This document shows, piece after piece, positions 1-8,405 of a DNA stretch of 64,000 nt. Position 1 is the stretch's first letter. Each line of letters starts with the position of its first letter. The stretch is from WHSW01 sp963842795 (GTDB taxonomy: Bacteria > Actinomycetota > Thermoleophilia > Solirubrobacterales > 70-9), in assembly GCA_963842795.1 (NCBI GenBank), contig CAWJHV010000029.1:1-64000 (forward strand), in the 5' to 3' direction. The notes beneath the pieces were generated by a model. That model was not told where the DNA came from. It was given only the letters and a program-made list of their open reading frames with translations, and did no database searches. Both the position numbers and the translations under genes were made by a program.

Positions 1-1115
1 ATGTTGGCGGCGCCGAGTAGCTGGCGCACGTACCAGCCGCCCTTGGTCTCGTCCTCGACCTCCTCCTCGCTGAAGGTGTAGGTCTGATCGGGGAAGTGGC
101 CGCAGAAGATGATCGCGTTCGACCAGAAGTTGCGGATCACATTCGCGGTCACGTCGGCCCACAGGGTCGAGCGGTAGGAGCGCTTGAACTCGGCCAGCCC
201 GGCGTCGGCAACCGCGCGGCCCGGCGAGCGCTGAGGCACCTTCCGGCGCAGGCGGGCCGGCAGGCGTCCGCGGAGTCCTGCGGGCACCCGGCGCTTGCGA
301 GGCGTTAGCCGAGCCGCGCCGCCGTTGAGGCGCCTTTTTGTTTGCGCGCCGCGCTGGCGCACCGCCTCGGTCGCCGCGGCGACCCCGCCCATGATGAGGC
401 CGGAGAGCGCCGGGAAGGCGATGTAGTCCTTGACGATCTGCGTCCGCGCCTTGCCGGCGATGCCGCGCAGATCCTTGCGGACCTGGTCCATCGACTTCTC
501 GCCCGAGCGGATCGCATCGAAGTCGAGGTCGTGGACGGCGACGCCCCACTCGAACAGCGCCATCAGCGCCACGTTGTAGAAGGGCTGCAGCAGGTAGACC
601 GGGTGCCACTTCTGATGCGGGTCGATCCGCATGATCTCGTAGCCGAGGTCCTTGTCCTTGCCGCGGATGTTCGTGTAGGTGTGGTGGACGTAGTTGTGGG
701 AGTGCTTCCACGCCTCCTTGGTCGACGCGGTGTCCCAGTCCCAGGCCGAGGAGTGGATCTCGGGGTTGTTCATCCAGTCCCACTGGCCGTGCATGACGTT
801 GTGGCCGATCTCCATGTTCTCGAGGATCTTGGCCGCCGAGAGCGAGGCGGTGCCGAGAATCCACATCGGCCAGAAGCGCGAGGGAACGAGCTCGGCGCGG
901 CCGAAGACGACCAGGCGGCGGTGCATCTCGATCATCGAGCGGATGTATTTGGCGTCGCGCTCGCCCAGCGACTCGAAGACCTCGTCGTGGATCGCGTCGA
1001 ACTCGCGCCCGAGCGCCTCGATCTGCTCCTCCGAAAGCCGGTTCAGCGGGTTCTCGATCTCGCCGTTCGAGCTCAGCTCGTAGGTCTCGGTCTCGGTCTC
1101 GGGGTTCGGGGTCAC
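1..1115 (-). CDS. Membrane fatty acid/acyl-CoA desaturase, DesA3-like (3' end off window)
   Basis: The frame is open from a GTG at 1115 to the left edge, at least 371 residues. It holds the first two histidine boxes of the membrane di-iron desaturases, HNVMH (residues 105-109) and HSHNYVHH (138-145), plus the conserved ANVIRNFWSNAIIFCGHFPD stretch near residue 325. The third box must lie beyond position 1. The family introduces a double bond into acyl-CoA or acyl lipid using electrons from a partner reductase, which is the next gene upstream (1138-2241), as in mycobacterial DesA3/Rv3230c. Odd feature: between FPALSG (residue 234) and YRSTL (313) lie about 65 extra residues, with a strongly Arg/Lys-rich core (254-303), compared with DesA3 as I remember it. 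The frame stays open through the insert. Confidence 0.9.
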   Translation of the reverse strand, partial: MTPNPETETETYELSSNGEIENPLNRLSEEQIEALGREFDAIHDEVFESLGERDAKYIRSMIEMHRRLVVFGRAELVPSRFWPMWILGTASLSAAKILENMEIGHNVMHGQWDWMNNPEIHSSAWDWDTASTKEAWKHSHNYVHHTYTNIRGKDKDLGYEIMRIDPHQKWHPVYLLQPFYNVALMALFEWGVAVHDLDFDAIRSGEKSMDQVRKDLRGIAGKARTQIVKDYIAFPALSGLIMGGVAAATEAVRQRGAQTKRRLNGGAARLTPRKRRVPAGLRGRLPARLRRKVPQRSPGRAVADAGLAEFKRSYRSTLWADVTANVIRNFWSNAIIFCGHFPDQTYTFSEEEVEDETKGGWYVRQLLGAAN

Positions 1116-1137
1116 GTCGCTCTCCTTGGTCTGGGTT

Positions 1138-2241
1138 TCACAGTTCGATCTCTACCGGGCCCTCGGGGGCGTTGACGCAGGTCCGCACGATCTCGCCCTC
1201 CTCGCCGTGGACCTCGCCGCTGCGCAGGTCGCGCAGGCGCCCGGAGCACAGCTTTCCGACGCACGTGTGGCAGATCCCCATCCGGCAGCCGAAGGGAAGC
1301 TCGAGGCCGGCCTCCTCGCCCGCGACGAGGATCGGCTGGCTGCCGTCGCTTTCGGCCTCGGCGTCGCTGCGGGCGAACCTGATCGTCCCCCCCTCGCCGC
1401 CGCCGGCGCCGTCGCCGCCGATGATCGGCTGGAAGCGCTCCATGTGCAGGCGGTCCTCCAGATCCTCGTCCTTCCACCGCGGCTCGAAGTCGTCGAGCAT
1501 CTCCGCCGGCCCGCAGAGGAAGGTCTCGCGCTCGCGCCAGTCGCCGCAGAGCCGGTCGAGGTCGGTGGGCGCGATCCGGCCGTCGCCGGAGCGCGTGTGC
1601 TGCTCGTGCAGGCGCAGCCCGTCGTTGCGCTTGGCCAGCGCGCGCAGGCGGTCGCCGAAGATCACGTGGTCGGCGGTCGGCGCCGAGTGCAGGTGGACGA
1701 CGTCGTCGAGCTCGTCCTCGCGGTCGAGGCAGCGCAGCATCGCCATGATCGGCGTGATCCCGCTGCCGGCGGAGATCATCAGGATCCGCTCCGGGCGTGG
1801 GTCCGGGAGCACGAACTGGCCCTCGACGTCGGAGAGGAAGACGATCGCCCCCGGCTTCAGCTCGCGGTTGACGTACGGGGTCACCGCGCCCTCGTCGACG
1901 AGCTTCGGGGTGATCGAGATGAAGCCGTCGGGGCGGCCGGGGTCGGAGGTGATCGAGTAGGCGCGCCAGTGGCGCTTGCCGTCGATGTCGAAGCCGATCC
2001 GCAGGTACTGGCCGGGCTCGTGCCCGGGCCAGGCGTGGCCGGGACGGATCAGGACCGTGGTCGCGTCGCCGGCCTCGCGGCCGAGCTCCTCGACCCGCCC
2101 CCGGAGCTCGCGCGTCGACCACAGCGGGTTGATCAGCTCGAGGTAGTCGTCGGGCAGGAGCGGGGACGTAAAGGCGCTGATCGCGCGCAGGGCCCGGGCC
2201 CGCAGCGGGTGCACGTTCGGCTTCGCGCCTCTTTCAGCCAT
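1138..2241 (-). CDS. FAD/2Fe-2S oxidoreductase, desaturase electron-transfer partner
   Basis: 367 residues from an ATG. The order is a ferredoxin-NADP reductase-type FAD domain (RAYSITS, about residue 93), an NAD(P)-binding domain (GSGITP about 158, CGPAEM about 243) and a C-terminal plant-type 2Fe-2S ferredoxin domain with the CRMGICHTC cluster motif followed by a fourth cysteine in RTCVNAP. The architecture matches the NADPH oxidoreductase that reduces DesA3-type desaturases (Rv3230c, Pseudomonas DesC). The desaturase start is only 22 bases downstream on the same strand, so the two are very likely co-transcribed. A divergent TetR gene lies 41 bases upstream. Function is inferred from family and context. 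Confidence 0.92.
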   Translation of the reverse strand: MAERGAKPNVHPLRARALRAISAFTSPLLPDDYLELINPLWSTRELRGRVEELGREAGDATTVLIRPGHAWPGHEPGQYLRIGFDIDGKRHWRAYSITSDPGRPDGFISITPKLVDEGAVTPYVNRELKPGAIVFLSDVEGQFVLPDPRPERILMISAGSGITPIMAMLRCLDREDELDDVVHLHSAPTADHVIFGDRLRALAKRNDGLRLHEQHTRSGDGRIAPTDLDRLCGDWRERETFLCGPAEMLDDFEPRWKDEDLEDRLHMERFQPIIGGDGAGGGEGGTIRFARSDAEAESDGSQPILVAGEEAGLELPFGCRMGICHTCVGKLCSGRLRDLRSGEVHGEEGEIVRTCVNAPEGPVEIEL

Positions 2242-2265
2242 CGCTCATCACCTTAGGGAAGAAAC

Positions 2266-2292
2266 GAGAACGACTGTCACACTTGCGTTCTC
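2266..2292. promoter_or_regulatory. Inverted repeat, candidate TetR operator
   Basis: GAGAACG (2266-2272) and CGTTCTC (2286-2292) form perfect 7-bp arms around a 13-bp spacer, between the divergent oxidoreductase and TetR genes. It overlaps the first possible TetR start (TTG 2283), so it could repress both directions. The operator role is inferred from position and symmetry. Confidence 0.55.
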
Positions 2293-2987
2293 AAGTCGGC
2301 CTCAACCCGTACCATTGCCCGATCGCCCGAACTCGAAACGAGCCGCTGAAGAAGGTCCGCGAGCGCGAGCTCGTCGCCGCGACGCGCGCCCTGTTCGACG
2401 AGCGTGGGATGCAGGATGCTCCGATCGAGGAGATCGCCAGGTCGGCCGGCATCGCCCGTGGCCTCGTCTACCGCCACTTCTCCTCCAAGGAGGAGCTCTT
2501 CGTCCTCACGGTCACCGACTACCTGGCCGAGCTCGCCGAGCTGCTCGAGACCGCGATCGCGAGCGCCCCGGAGCCGCCGGCGCAACTCGAGCGGGTCGCC
2601 GAGGCCTACGCCGGCTTCTGCCAGCGCTATCCGGCCTTCCTCGACAGCTCGCTGGCGCTCATGCACGGCCCGGCTCGCGAGCTCAACGAGACCGTGTCGG
2701 AGTCGATCTGGCTGCGCCTCGGCCAGGGGATGGCGAGCTGCATCGGCCAGCTCTCCGACGTGCTTCGCGCCGGTGCCGAGAGCGGCGAGTTCGCGGTCGA
2801 GGACCCCGACTACACGGCGAACGTGCTCTGGACCCAGACGCTCGGCGCCATGCACCTGGCCCGGATCGGCGTCGGCGTGCGCCGGCTCGCACCCGGCATC
2901 CCGGACCTGTTCACGGTCGGCTCCGAGCGGATCGTCCGCACCTGCGTCGAGAGCGCGATTGCGACCGTCCGCCCCACCCACGGGTAG
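2283..2987 (+). CDS. TetR-family regulator, DesT-like by context
   Basis: Up to 234 residues. An N-terminal helix-turn-helix follows the TetR pattern: VRERELVAATRALFDERG, then IEEIARSAGIARGLVYRHFSSKEELF (about residues 25-73). The rest is a helical ligand-binding domain. It is divergent from the desaturase/reductase operon, the layout of Pseudomonas desT-desCB, where the TetR protein senses acyl-CoA and controls the desaturase. The acyl-CoA ligand is inference. The start is uncertain: TTG at 2283 lies inside the candidate operator and no ATG or GTG precedes the helix-turn-helix, so TTG or a downstream CTG (2346) must be used. Confidence 0.88.
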   Translation: MRSQVGLNPYHCPIARTRNEPLKKVRERELVAATRALFDERGMQDAPIEEIARSAGIARGLVYRHFSSKEELFVLTVTDYLAELAELLETAIASAPEPPAQLERVAEAYAGFCQRYPAFLDSSLALMHGPARELNETVSESIWLRLGQGMASCIGQLSDVLRAGAESGEFAVEDPDYTANVLWTQTLGAMHLARIGVGVRRLAPGIPDLFTVGSERIVRTCVESAIATVRPTHG

Positions 2988-3076
2988 ACTCGCGCTACCA
3001 CCGGTTGGGCCTTCACCTTCCTCCTCCGCCCTGCTCAGAACCCGGTTCGAAGCGAGGGGAAGGGAAAGGGGTTGCG

Positions 3077-3430
3077 ATGAGCGACCCGGAGTCCGACGCG
3101 ATCGCGGAACCGGCGGCGCAGGAGGAGATCTGCGACGAGATCGGGCGCGTCGTCGGATCGATCTGGCAGCGCCGGGGCGGCGTGCGCCCGAGCGCGGTAC
3201 GCACCGAGGTCGACGGCGACGTGATCCGCTGCGTGATCGAGGAGGGCGAGGCCGACGAGGACGCGCCCGAGGGCGCCTCGACCGAGTCGAACGCCTATCG
3301 CCACGAGGCCACGTCCGCGGTGTCGCGGATCACCAAGCGCAGCGTCTCGGCGTTCATCAACAAGCGCGACGCGAAGACCGGCGTCGCAACCCAGACCTTC
3401 ATCCTCGAGCGGGTGCGGACCAAGTACTAG
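3077..3430 (+). CDS. DUF2294-type small protein
   Basis: 117 residues from an ATG preceded by a purine-rich run (AGGGGAAGGGAAAGGGG) that fixes the start. The body (EEICDEIGRVVGSIW near residue 15, VRPSAVRTEVDGDVIRCVIE, and the C-terminal VSAFINKRDAKTGVATQTFI) follows the DUF2294 pattern as I recall it. The biochemical role of that family is not established to my knowledge. It lies 89 bases after the TetR gene on the same strand and may share its transcript. Confidence 0.75.
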   Translation: MSDPESDAIAEPAAQEEICDEIGRVVGSIWQRRGGVRPSAVRTEVDGDVIRCVIEEGEADEDAPEGASTESNAYRHEATSAVSRITKRSVSAFINKRDAKTGVATQTFILERVRTKY

Positions 3431-3456
3431 GCCCGCGCCGCCGGGCCGGCCGCCGC

Positions 3457-3807
3457 CTACGCCCCGGGCCCGGCAGCGGCGAGCCCGAACGGGCTGCCCT
3501 CGGAGTCACGGCAGATCGCCCAGCGCTCGCCGGGGTGGACCACGCTGCCGCCGAGCGCCTCGACGCGCTCGAGCGCCGCGGCGATGTCGGCGACCGTGAA
3601 GTAGGGCAGCGAGAACGTGTCGCCCGGCCCGCGACCGCGCTCGTGGACGCCGACCGCAAGTCCCGCGTCGGGCCGCGTCTGCCACCCTTGTCCCTCCTCG
3701 CCGGCGCGCGGCTCCAGCTCAGCGCCGAGCAGTCCGCCCCAGAAGCGCCGCGCGCGCTCGGGGTCGTCGGCGGGGAACTCGACCAGCGAAGGATCGGCAC
3801 CGGGCAT
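3457..3807 (-). CDS. VOC (glyoxalase/bleomycin-resistance-like) protein
   Basis: 116 residues from an ATG at 3807. VOC features are VEFPADDPERARRFWGGLLGAEL at the N terminus, the LPYFTVADIAAALERVEALGG segment, and DSEGSPFGL at the C terminus, the usual single-domain length. VOC proteins bind a metal and act as lyases, dioxygenases or drug-binding proteins; the substrate cannot be read here. An open frame continues upstream to 4251 but overlaps typA on the other strand, so the internal ATG is preferred. Convergent with the DUF2294 gene, 26 bases apart. Confidence 0.85.
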   Translation of the reverse strand: MPGADPSLVEFPADDPERARRFWGGLLGAELEPRAGEEGQGWQTRPDAGLAVGVHERGRGPGDTFSLPYFTVADIAAALERVEALGGSVVHPGERWAICRDSEGSPFGLAAAGPGA

Positions 3808-3835
3808 CTCGGCTGACCTTAGCCTGGAACGAACC

Positions 3836-5665
3836 ATGGCCCTGCGCTCCGACCTCAGAAACATCGCGATCGTCGCCCACGTCGACCATGGCAAGACGAC
3901 CCTGGTCGACGCGATGCTGTGGCAGTCGGGCGCCTTTCGCAAGGGCCAGGACGTCGCCGACCGGGTGATGGACTCGATGGACCTCGAGCGCGAGAAGGGG
4001 ATCACGATCCTGGCCAAGAACACCTCGGTGCACCACGGCCCGGTGAAGCTCAACATCGTCGACACCCCGGGGCATGCCGACTTCGGCGGCGAGGTCGAGC
4101 GCGCGCTGACGATGGTCGACGGCGTGCTGCTGCTGGTCGACGCCTCCGAGGGCCCGATGCCGCAGACGCGCTTCGTCCTCCGCAAGGCGCTGGAGTCCCG
4201 GTTGCCGGTGATCTGCGTTATCAACAAGGTCGACCGGCCCGACGCGCGCATCGACCAGGTCCACGACGAGATCCTCGGGCTCTTCCTCGACCTCGACGCC
4301 GACGAGGAGCAGGTCGAGTTCCCGGTCGTTTACGCCAACGCCCGCGCCGGATGGGTCTCGCTGAGCGCGGACGAGGAGGGCACCGACCTGCGGCCCCTGC
4401 TCGACCTGATGGTCGAGCGGATCCCGGCGCCGGAGTACGAAGAGGGGGCCCCGCTGCAGGCTCACGTCACCAACCTCGACGCCGACGCCTACGTCGGCCG
4501 GCTCGCGCTCTGCCGGGTGCGCAACGGGACGATCCGCGCCGGACAGCCGATCGCCTGGTGTCGCGCCGACGGCACGATCGAACGCGCGACCCTCAGCGGC
4601 CTCTACGTCACCGAGGCGCTCGACCGGGTCGAGGCCGACGAGGCGGGACCGGGCGAGATCATCGCCGTCTCCGGGATCGAGGAGGTCACGATCGGCGAGA
4701 CGCTGGCCGATCCCGACGACCCGCGGCCGCTGCCGGTGATCACCGTGGACGAGCCCTCGCTGGCGATCGTGATCGGCGTCAACGACTCGCCGCTCGCCGG
4801 CCGCGACGGGCGCAGGCTGACCGCGCGCCAGATCCGCTCCCGGCTCGACGCCGAGCTCGTCGGCAATGTCTCGATCCGGGTCGCGGACACCGACCGAAAC
4901 GACGCTTGGGAGGTCCACGGCCGCGGCGAGCTGCAGCTCGTCGTCCTGCTCGAGCTCATGCGCCGCGAGGGATTCGAGCTCACCGCGAGCCAGCCGCGGG
5001 TGCTCACCCGGGAGGTGGACGGGAAGCTCTGCGAGCCGGTCGAGCGGCTGACGATCGACGTCCCGGAGGACTACGTCGGCGTCGTCACCCAGATGCTGGC
5101 CCTGCGCAAGGGCCGGATGGAGCAGATGGTCAACCACTCGACCGGTTGGGTGCGGCTCGACTACCTCGCCCCGGCCCGGGGGCTGATCGGATTCCGGACC
5201 GAGTTCCTCACGGAGACTCGCGGCACCGGCCTGCTCCACCACGTGTTCGAGCGCTGGGAGCCGTGGGCCGGCGACATGCGCGCCCGCCCCACCGGTTCCC
5301 TGGTCTCCGACCGCGCCGGGAGCGCCGCGAGCTTCGCCCTGCACGGCCTCCAGGACCGCGGCAGCCTCTTCATCGGGCCCGGGGAGGAGGTCTACGAGGG
5401 GATGATCGTGGGCGAGAACTCCCGCGCGGAGGACCTCGACGTCAACCCGACCAGGCAGAAGCACCAGACCAACGTCCGAGCCGCCTCGGCCGACATCCTC
5501 GTCCGCCTGATTCCGCCCCGCCCGCTCTCGCTCGAGGGAGCGCTGGAGCTGCTGCGCGCCGACGAGTGCGTCGAGATCACCCCCGGCGCCCTGCGGCTGC
5601 GGAAGGCCGAGCTCTCGAAGGTCGAGCGCGTGAAGCTCGCGCGTAGAGCCGCAGCCAACGCGTAG
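3836..5665 (+). CDS. typA: Ribosome-associated GTPase TypA/BipA
   Basis: 609 residues from ATG 3836, the normal TypA length. G motifs are all present: AHVDHGKTT (P-loop, about residue 14), DLEREKGITI (switch I), DTPGH and NKVD. EF-G-like domains follow, then the TypA-specific C terminus (RGTGLLHHVF, PTGSLVSDR, NVRAASAD). TypA is a translational GTPase involved in 50S assembly and stress adaptation. An in-frame extension reaches back to 3617 but overlaps the convergent VOC gene; the family start MALRSDLRNIAIVAHVDH supports 3836. The K+ channel gene begins 10 bases after the stop, suggesting one operon. Confidence 0.97.
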   Translation: MALRSDLRNIAIVAHVDHGKTTLVDAMLWQSGAFRKGQDVADRVMDSMDLEREKGITILAKNTSVHHGPVKLNIVDTPGHADFGGEVERALTMVDGVLLLVDASEGPMPQTRFVLRKALESRLPVICVINKVDRPDARIDQVHDEILGLFLDLDADEEQVEFPVVYANARAGWVSLSADEEGTDLRPLLDLMVERIPAPEYEEGAPLQAHVTNLDADAYVGRLALCRVRNGTIRAGQPIAWCRADGTIERATLSGLYVTEALDRVEADEAGPGEIIAVSGIEEVTIGETLADPDDPRPLPVITVDEPSLAIVIGVNDSPLAGRDGRRLTARQIRSRLDAELVGNVSIRVADTDRNDAWEVHGRGELQLVVLLELMRREGFELTASQPRVLTREVDGKLCEPVERLTIDVPEDYVGVVTQMLALRKGRMEQMVNHSTGWVRLDYLAPARGLIGFRTEFLTETRGTGLLHHVFERWEPWAGDMRARPTGSLVSDRAGSAASFALHGLQDRGSLFIGPGEEVYEGMIVGENSRAEDLDVNPTRQKHQTNVRAASADILVRLIPPRPLSLEGALELLRADECVEITPGALRLRKAELSKVERVKLARRAAANA

Positions 5666-5674
5666 CCTGCGCGG

Positions 5675-6712
5675 GTGCCGCGCGACCCCGCGCATTCCCC
5701 GCTCCAGGTCTCGCTTCCGGGCGAAGACACGAGCCCGCTGCGCAAGATCGGCCGCCGCGTGCTGGTCGCGCTCGGGCTCATCGTCCTGGTCGCGATGGTC
5801 ACCTGGATCGGGCGCGACGGCTACTTCGACCCCGAGGACGACAGCATCAGCCTGCTCGACGCGTTCTACTACTCGACGGTCACGATCACGACCACGGGCT
5901 ACGGCGACGTGCGCCCGGTCACCGACGAGGCCCGCCTGGTGACCACGATCGTCGTCACCCCGGCGCGGGTCCTGTTCCTGATCCTGCTCGTCGGCACGAC
6001 CTTGGAGATACTGGCCGAGCGAAGCCGCCACGCCTTCCGCGTGCGGCGCTGGAGGAAGCACTTGCGAGACCACACGATCATCTGCGGCTACGGGACCAAG
6101 GGCCGAAGCGCGGCGAAGACGCTGCGCGGGCGCGGGATCGAGGCGGAGCGGATCGTCGTCATCGACCCAACGGCCGGCGCCCGCCTGCGTGCCGACGAGG
6201 ACGGGCTCGCGGCGATCTCCGGGGACGCGTCGACCGGCGAGACGCTCGCCGAGGCCGGGATCGCAGAGGCGGTCTCGGTGGTGGTCGCCGTCGATCGCGA
6301 CGACACCGCGATCCTGATCACGCTGACCGCGCGGGAGCTCAACCCCAAGGCGACGATCGTCGCCGCGGTCCGCGAGGAGGAGAACGTCCACCTGCTCCAC
6401 CAGGGGGGCGCCGACGGCGTGATCACCTCCTCGGCGGCGGCCGGGCGCCTGCTCGGCCTCTCGAGCGAGACGCCCCAGGTGACCGAGGTGCTGGAGGACA
6501 TCCTCACGGTCGGCGGCGGGCTGGACATCGTCGAGCACGAGATCGGCGCCGGCGAGGCCGGGCCCGTCCGCGGCATGGCCGACCACGGGATGCTGCTCGC
6601 GGTCGTCCGCGACGGCGAGCTGATCCGCTTCGACGACGAGCGCGCCCGCAGCCTGCGCGAGGGCGACCGGGTGGTCGAGCTGCGCGGCGGCGCCTCCCAC
6701 ACCGCCACTTAG
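5675..6712 (+). CDS. Two-TM potassium channel with RCK/TrkA-N domain
   Basis: 345 residues from GTG 5675. TM1 is about residues 26-45. The pore carries the selectivity filter TTTGYGD (72-78) and TM2 is about 88-112. A Rossmann RCK domain follows with the nucleotide-binding IICGYGTKGRS (about 135-145), then a C-terminal TrkA-C-like lobe. This is the bacterial Kch/MthK architecture, a tetrameric K+ channel gated by ligand binding to the RCK ring. It follows typA by 10 bases and is probably co-transcribed. The frame is intact and the filter is canonical. Confidence 0.93.
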   Translation: MPRDPAHSPLQVSLPGEDTSPLRKIGRRVLVALGLIVLVAMVTWIGRDGYFDPEDDSISLLDAFYYSTVTITTTGYGDVRPVTDEARLVTTIVVTPARVLFLILLVGTTLEILAERSRHAFRVRRWRKHLRDHTIICGYGTKGRSAAKTLRGRGIEAERIVVIDPTAGARLRADEDGLAAISGDASTGETLAEAGIAEAVSVVVAVDRDDTAILITLTARELNPKATIVAAVREEENVHLLHQGGADGVITSSAAAGRLLGLSSETPQVTEVLEDILTVGGGLDIVEHEIGAGEAGPVRGMADHGMLLAVVRDGELIRFDDERARSLREGDRVVELRGGASHTAT

Positions 6713-6741
6713 CGACAACGCCGCTTTGCGAGACTGATCCG

Positions 6742-7794
6742 GTGAACGACCGACCGAAGCTCTCCGTGCTCGACCTGGCGATCGTCGGCGAGGGCTCCAG
6801 CCACGCCGAGGCGCTGGCGAGCTCCGTCGACCTCGCGCGCACGGCCGAGCGCCTCGGCTATCACCGCCACTGGGTCGCCGAGCACCACAACATGCCGGGG
6901 ATCGCGAGCTCGGCCCCCGCGGTGCTCGCGGCGACGCTGGCGGCGGAGACCGAACGGATCCGCGTCGGCTCCGGCGGCGTGATGCTCCCCAACCACGTGC
7001 CACTGGTGGTCGCCGAGCAGTTCGGGATGCTCGAGGCGCTGCACCCCGGCCGCATCGACCTCGGCATCGGCCGCGCGCCGGGCACCGACGGGATCACGGC
7101 CGCTGCGCTGCGGCGCTCGGTCGAGGCGCTCTCCGACGAGGACTTCCCGCGCCAGCTCGCCGAGCTGATCGGGTTCTTCCGCGGCGAGTTTCCCGACGGC
7201 CATCCCTACAACCACATCACCGCCGTCCCGGGCGTCGGCGACATGCCCGAGATCTGGCTCCTCGGCTCCTCCGGCTACTCGGCCCAGCTCGCCGGGATGC
7301 TCGGGATGCGGTTCTCCTTCGCCCACCACTTCATGCCCCGCAACACCGACGCCGCGCTCGAGCTCTACCGCTCGCACTTCCGCCCCTCCGACCAGCTCTC
7401 CGAGCCGTACGCGATGGTCGCCGTGGCCGCGATCTGCGCCGACGACGACGAGCGGGCGCGCTATCTCTCAGGCCCGGCGCGGCTCTCGATGGCGCGGCTG
7501 CGCGCCGGGCGCCCGACCCGCTTCCCGACCCCCGAGGAGGCCGCGGCGCACGAGTTCAGCCCTGCCGAGGAGCAGAGCATCAGCGCCCTGTCGGGCTCGG
7601 CCATGATCGGCGGGCCGGATACGGTGCGCGAGAAGCTCGAGGCGTTCATCGAGCGCACGGCAGCCGACGAGCTGATGATCACGACGATGGTCCACGACCA
7701 CGCCGACCGGATCCGCTCCTACGAGCTGATCGCCGACCTGTACGACCTGGCCGCGCCCGGCGCGGTCGCCACCGCGACCATGGAGGACGGATGA
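6742..7794 (+). CDS. LLM-class flavin-dependent oxidoreductase (luciferase-like)
   Basis: 350 residues from GTG 6742. The bacterial-luciferase-like barrel is recognisable: ERLGYHRHWVAEHHNMPGIASSAP (about residue 34), RIRVGSGGVMLPNHVPLVVAEQF, and GIGRAPGTD (about 110). These match the MsnO8-type subgroup of LLM oxidoreductases, FMN- or F420-dependent enzymes of unknown physiological substrate. It shares a 4-base ATGA overlap with the next gene, so the two are translationally coupled. Confidence 0.92.
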   Translation: MNDRPKLSVLDLAIVGEGSSHAEALASSVDLARTAERLGYHRHWVAEHHNMPGIASSAPAVLAATLAAETERIRVGSGGVMLPNHVPLVVAEQFGMLEALHPGRIDLGIGRAPGTDGITAAALRRSVEALSDEDFPRQLAELIGFFRGEFPDGHPYNHITAVPGVGDMPEIWLLGSSGYSAQLAGMLGMRFSFAHHFMPRNTDAALELYRSHFRPSDQLSEPYAMVAVAAICADDDERARYLSGPARLSMARLRAGRPTRFPTPEEAAAHEFSPAEEQSISALSGSAMIGGPDTVREKLEAFIERTAADELMITTMVHDHADRIRSYELIADLYDLAAPGAVATATMEDG

Positions 7795-8273
7795 CGACGA
7801 AGGCAGAGTTCAACGCCGAGGAGTGGGACAAGATCGCCGAGGGCCCCGCGCTCGCCGGGCTGATCGTGATCAGCTCCCAGCGCGGCGGCACGATCCGCGA
7901 GAGCCTGGCGATGGCGAAGGTCTATCGCGAGGCCCAGGAGAAGGCGAGCTCCGGCGACCTGCTCGGCGAGCTGGTCCAGTCGGCGCCGACCCTCAACGCG
8001 AAGCAGTTCTCCAGCAAGGAGGACCTGCGCACTCGGGGCCTGGAGAAGGTCCGCGAGGCGGTCGGGCTGGTCGAGGCGAAGGCCACCCCCGAGGAGCTGG
8101 ACGAGTACCGCACGTTCGCGATCAACGTCGCCCAGCACGCGGCCGAGGCCGACAAGTCCGGCGGCTTCCTCGGCATCGGCGGCGAGCGGATCACGGGCAA
8201 CGAGGAGAGCGCGCTGAACGAGATCGCCGAGGCGCTCGGGACCGAGCGCCCGCCGGCCCCGGCGAGCGAGTAG
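7791..8273 (+). CDS. Conserved hypothetical protein coupled to LLM oxidoreductase
   Basis: 160 residues from ATG 7791, which overlaps the preceding stop as ATGA. Soluble, acidic and mostly helical by eye, with no signal peptide or membrane segment. I recall similar actinobacterial proteins starting MTTKA-FNAEEW with a GGTIRE motif, but no defined function. A glycine-rich GGFLGIGGERI stretch sits near residue 124. The coupling suggests a role with, or needing the same dose as, the flavin enzyme. It is followed by a strong hairpin terminator. Confidence 0.8.
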   Translation: MTTKAEFNAEEWDKIAEGPALAGLIVISSQRGGTIRESLAMAKVYREAQEKASSGDLLGELVQSAPTLNAKQFSSKEDLRTRGLEKVREAVGLVEAKATPEELDEYRTFAINVAQHAAEADKSGGFLGIGGERITGNEESALNEIAEALGTERPPAPASE

Positions 8274-8352
8274 CGTCGGCGCCGCATTTCGCGACGGGTC
8301 GAAAACGTCCTTACCGAGGAGGAAAGCGCCCGTCGGCCGCACTTTGATCATC

Positions 8353-8395
8353 GAGCCGCACCGAAACCACCTCCAGGGTGGTTTGGGTGCGGCTC
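8353..8395. terminator. Strong bidirectional hairpin terminator
   Basis: GAGCCGCACC (8353-8362) pairs with GGTGCGGCTC (8386-8395), and AAACCACC (8364-8371) with GGTGGTTT (8377-8384). The result is an 18-bp stem with one G/G mismatch and a 5-base loop. It sits between two convergent genes. Confidence 0.85.
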
Positions 8396-8405
8396 GCGCG
8401 CCCGG

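Noticed and set aside
96..1175. Long plus-strand open frames opposite the desaturase
   Set aside because: They are low-complexity Arg/Val/Leu shadow frames; the minus strand carries clear desaturase motifs over the same bases.
3040..3060. GGTTCGAAG string resembling a tRNA T loop
   Set aside because: No pairing stems or cloverleaf around it; it is part of the leader of the DUF2294 gene.
3719..7003. A 1094-codon minus-strand frame over typA and the K+ channel
   Set aside because: It is the antisense shadow of two well-recognised plus-strand genes, rich in Arg/Gly/Asp, with no domain visible.
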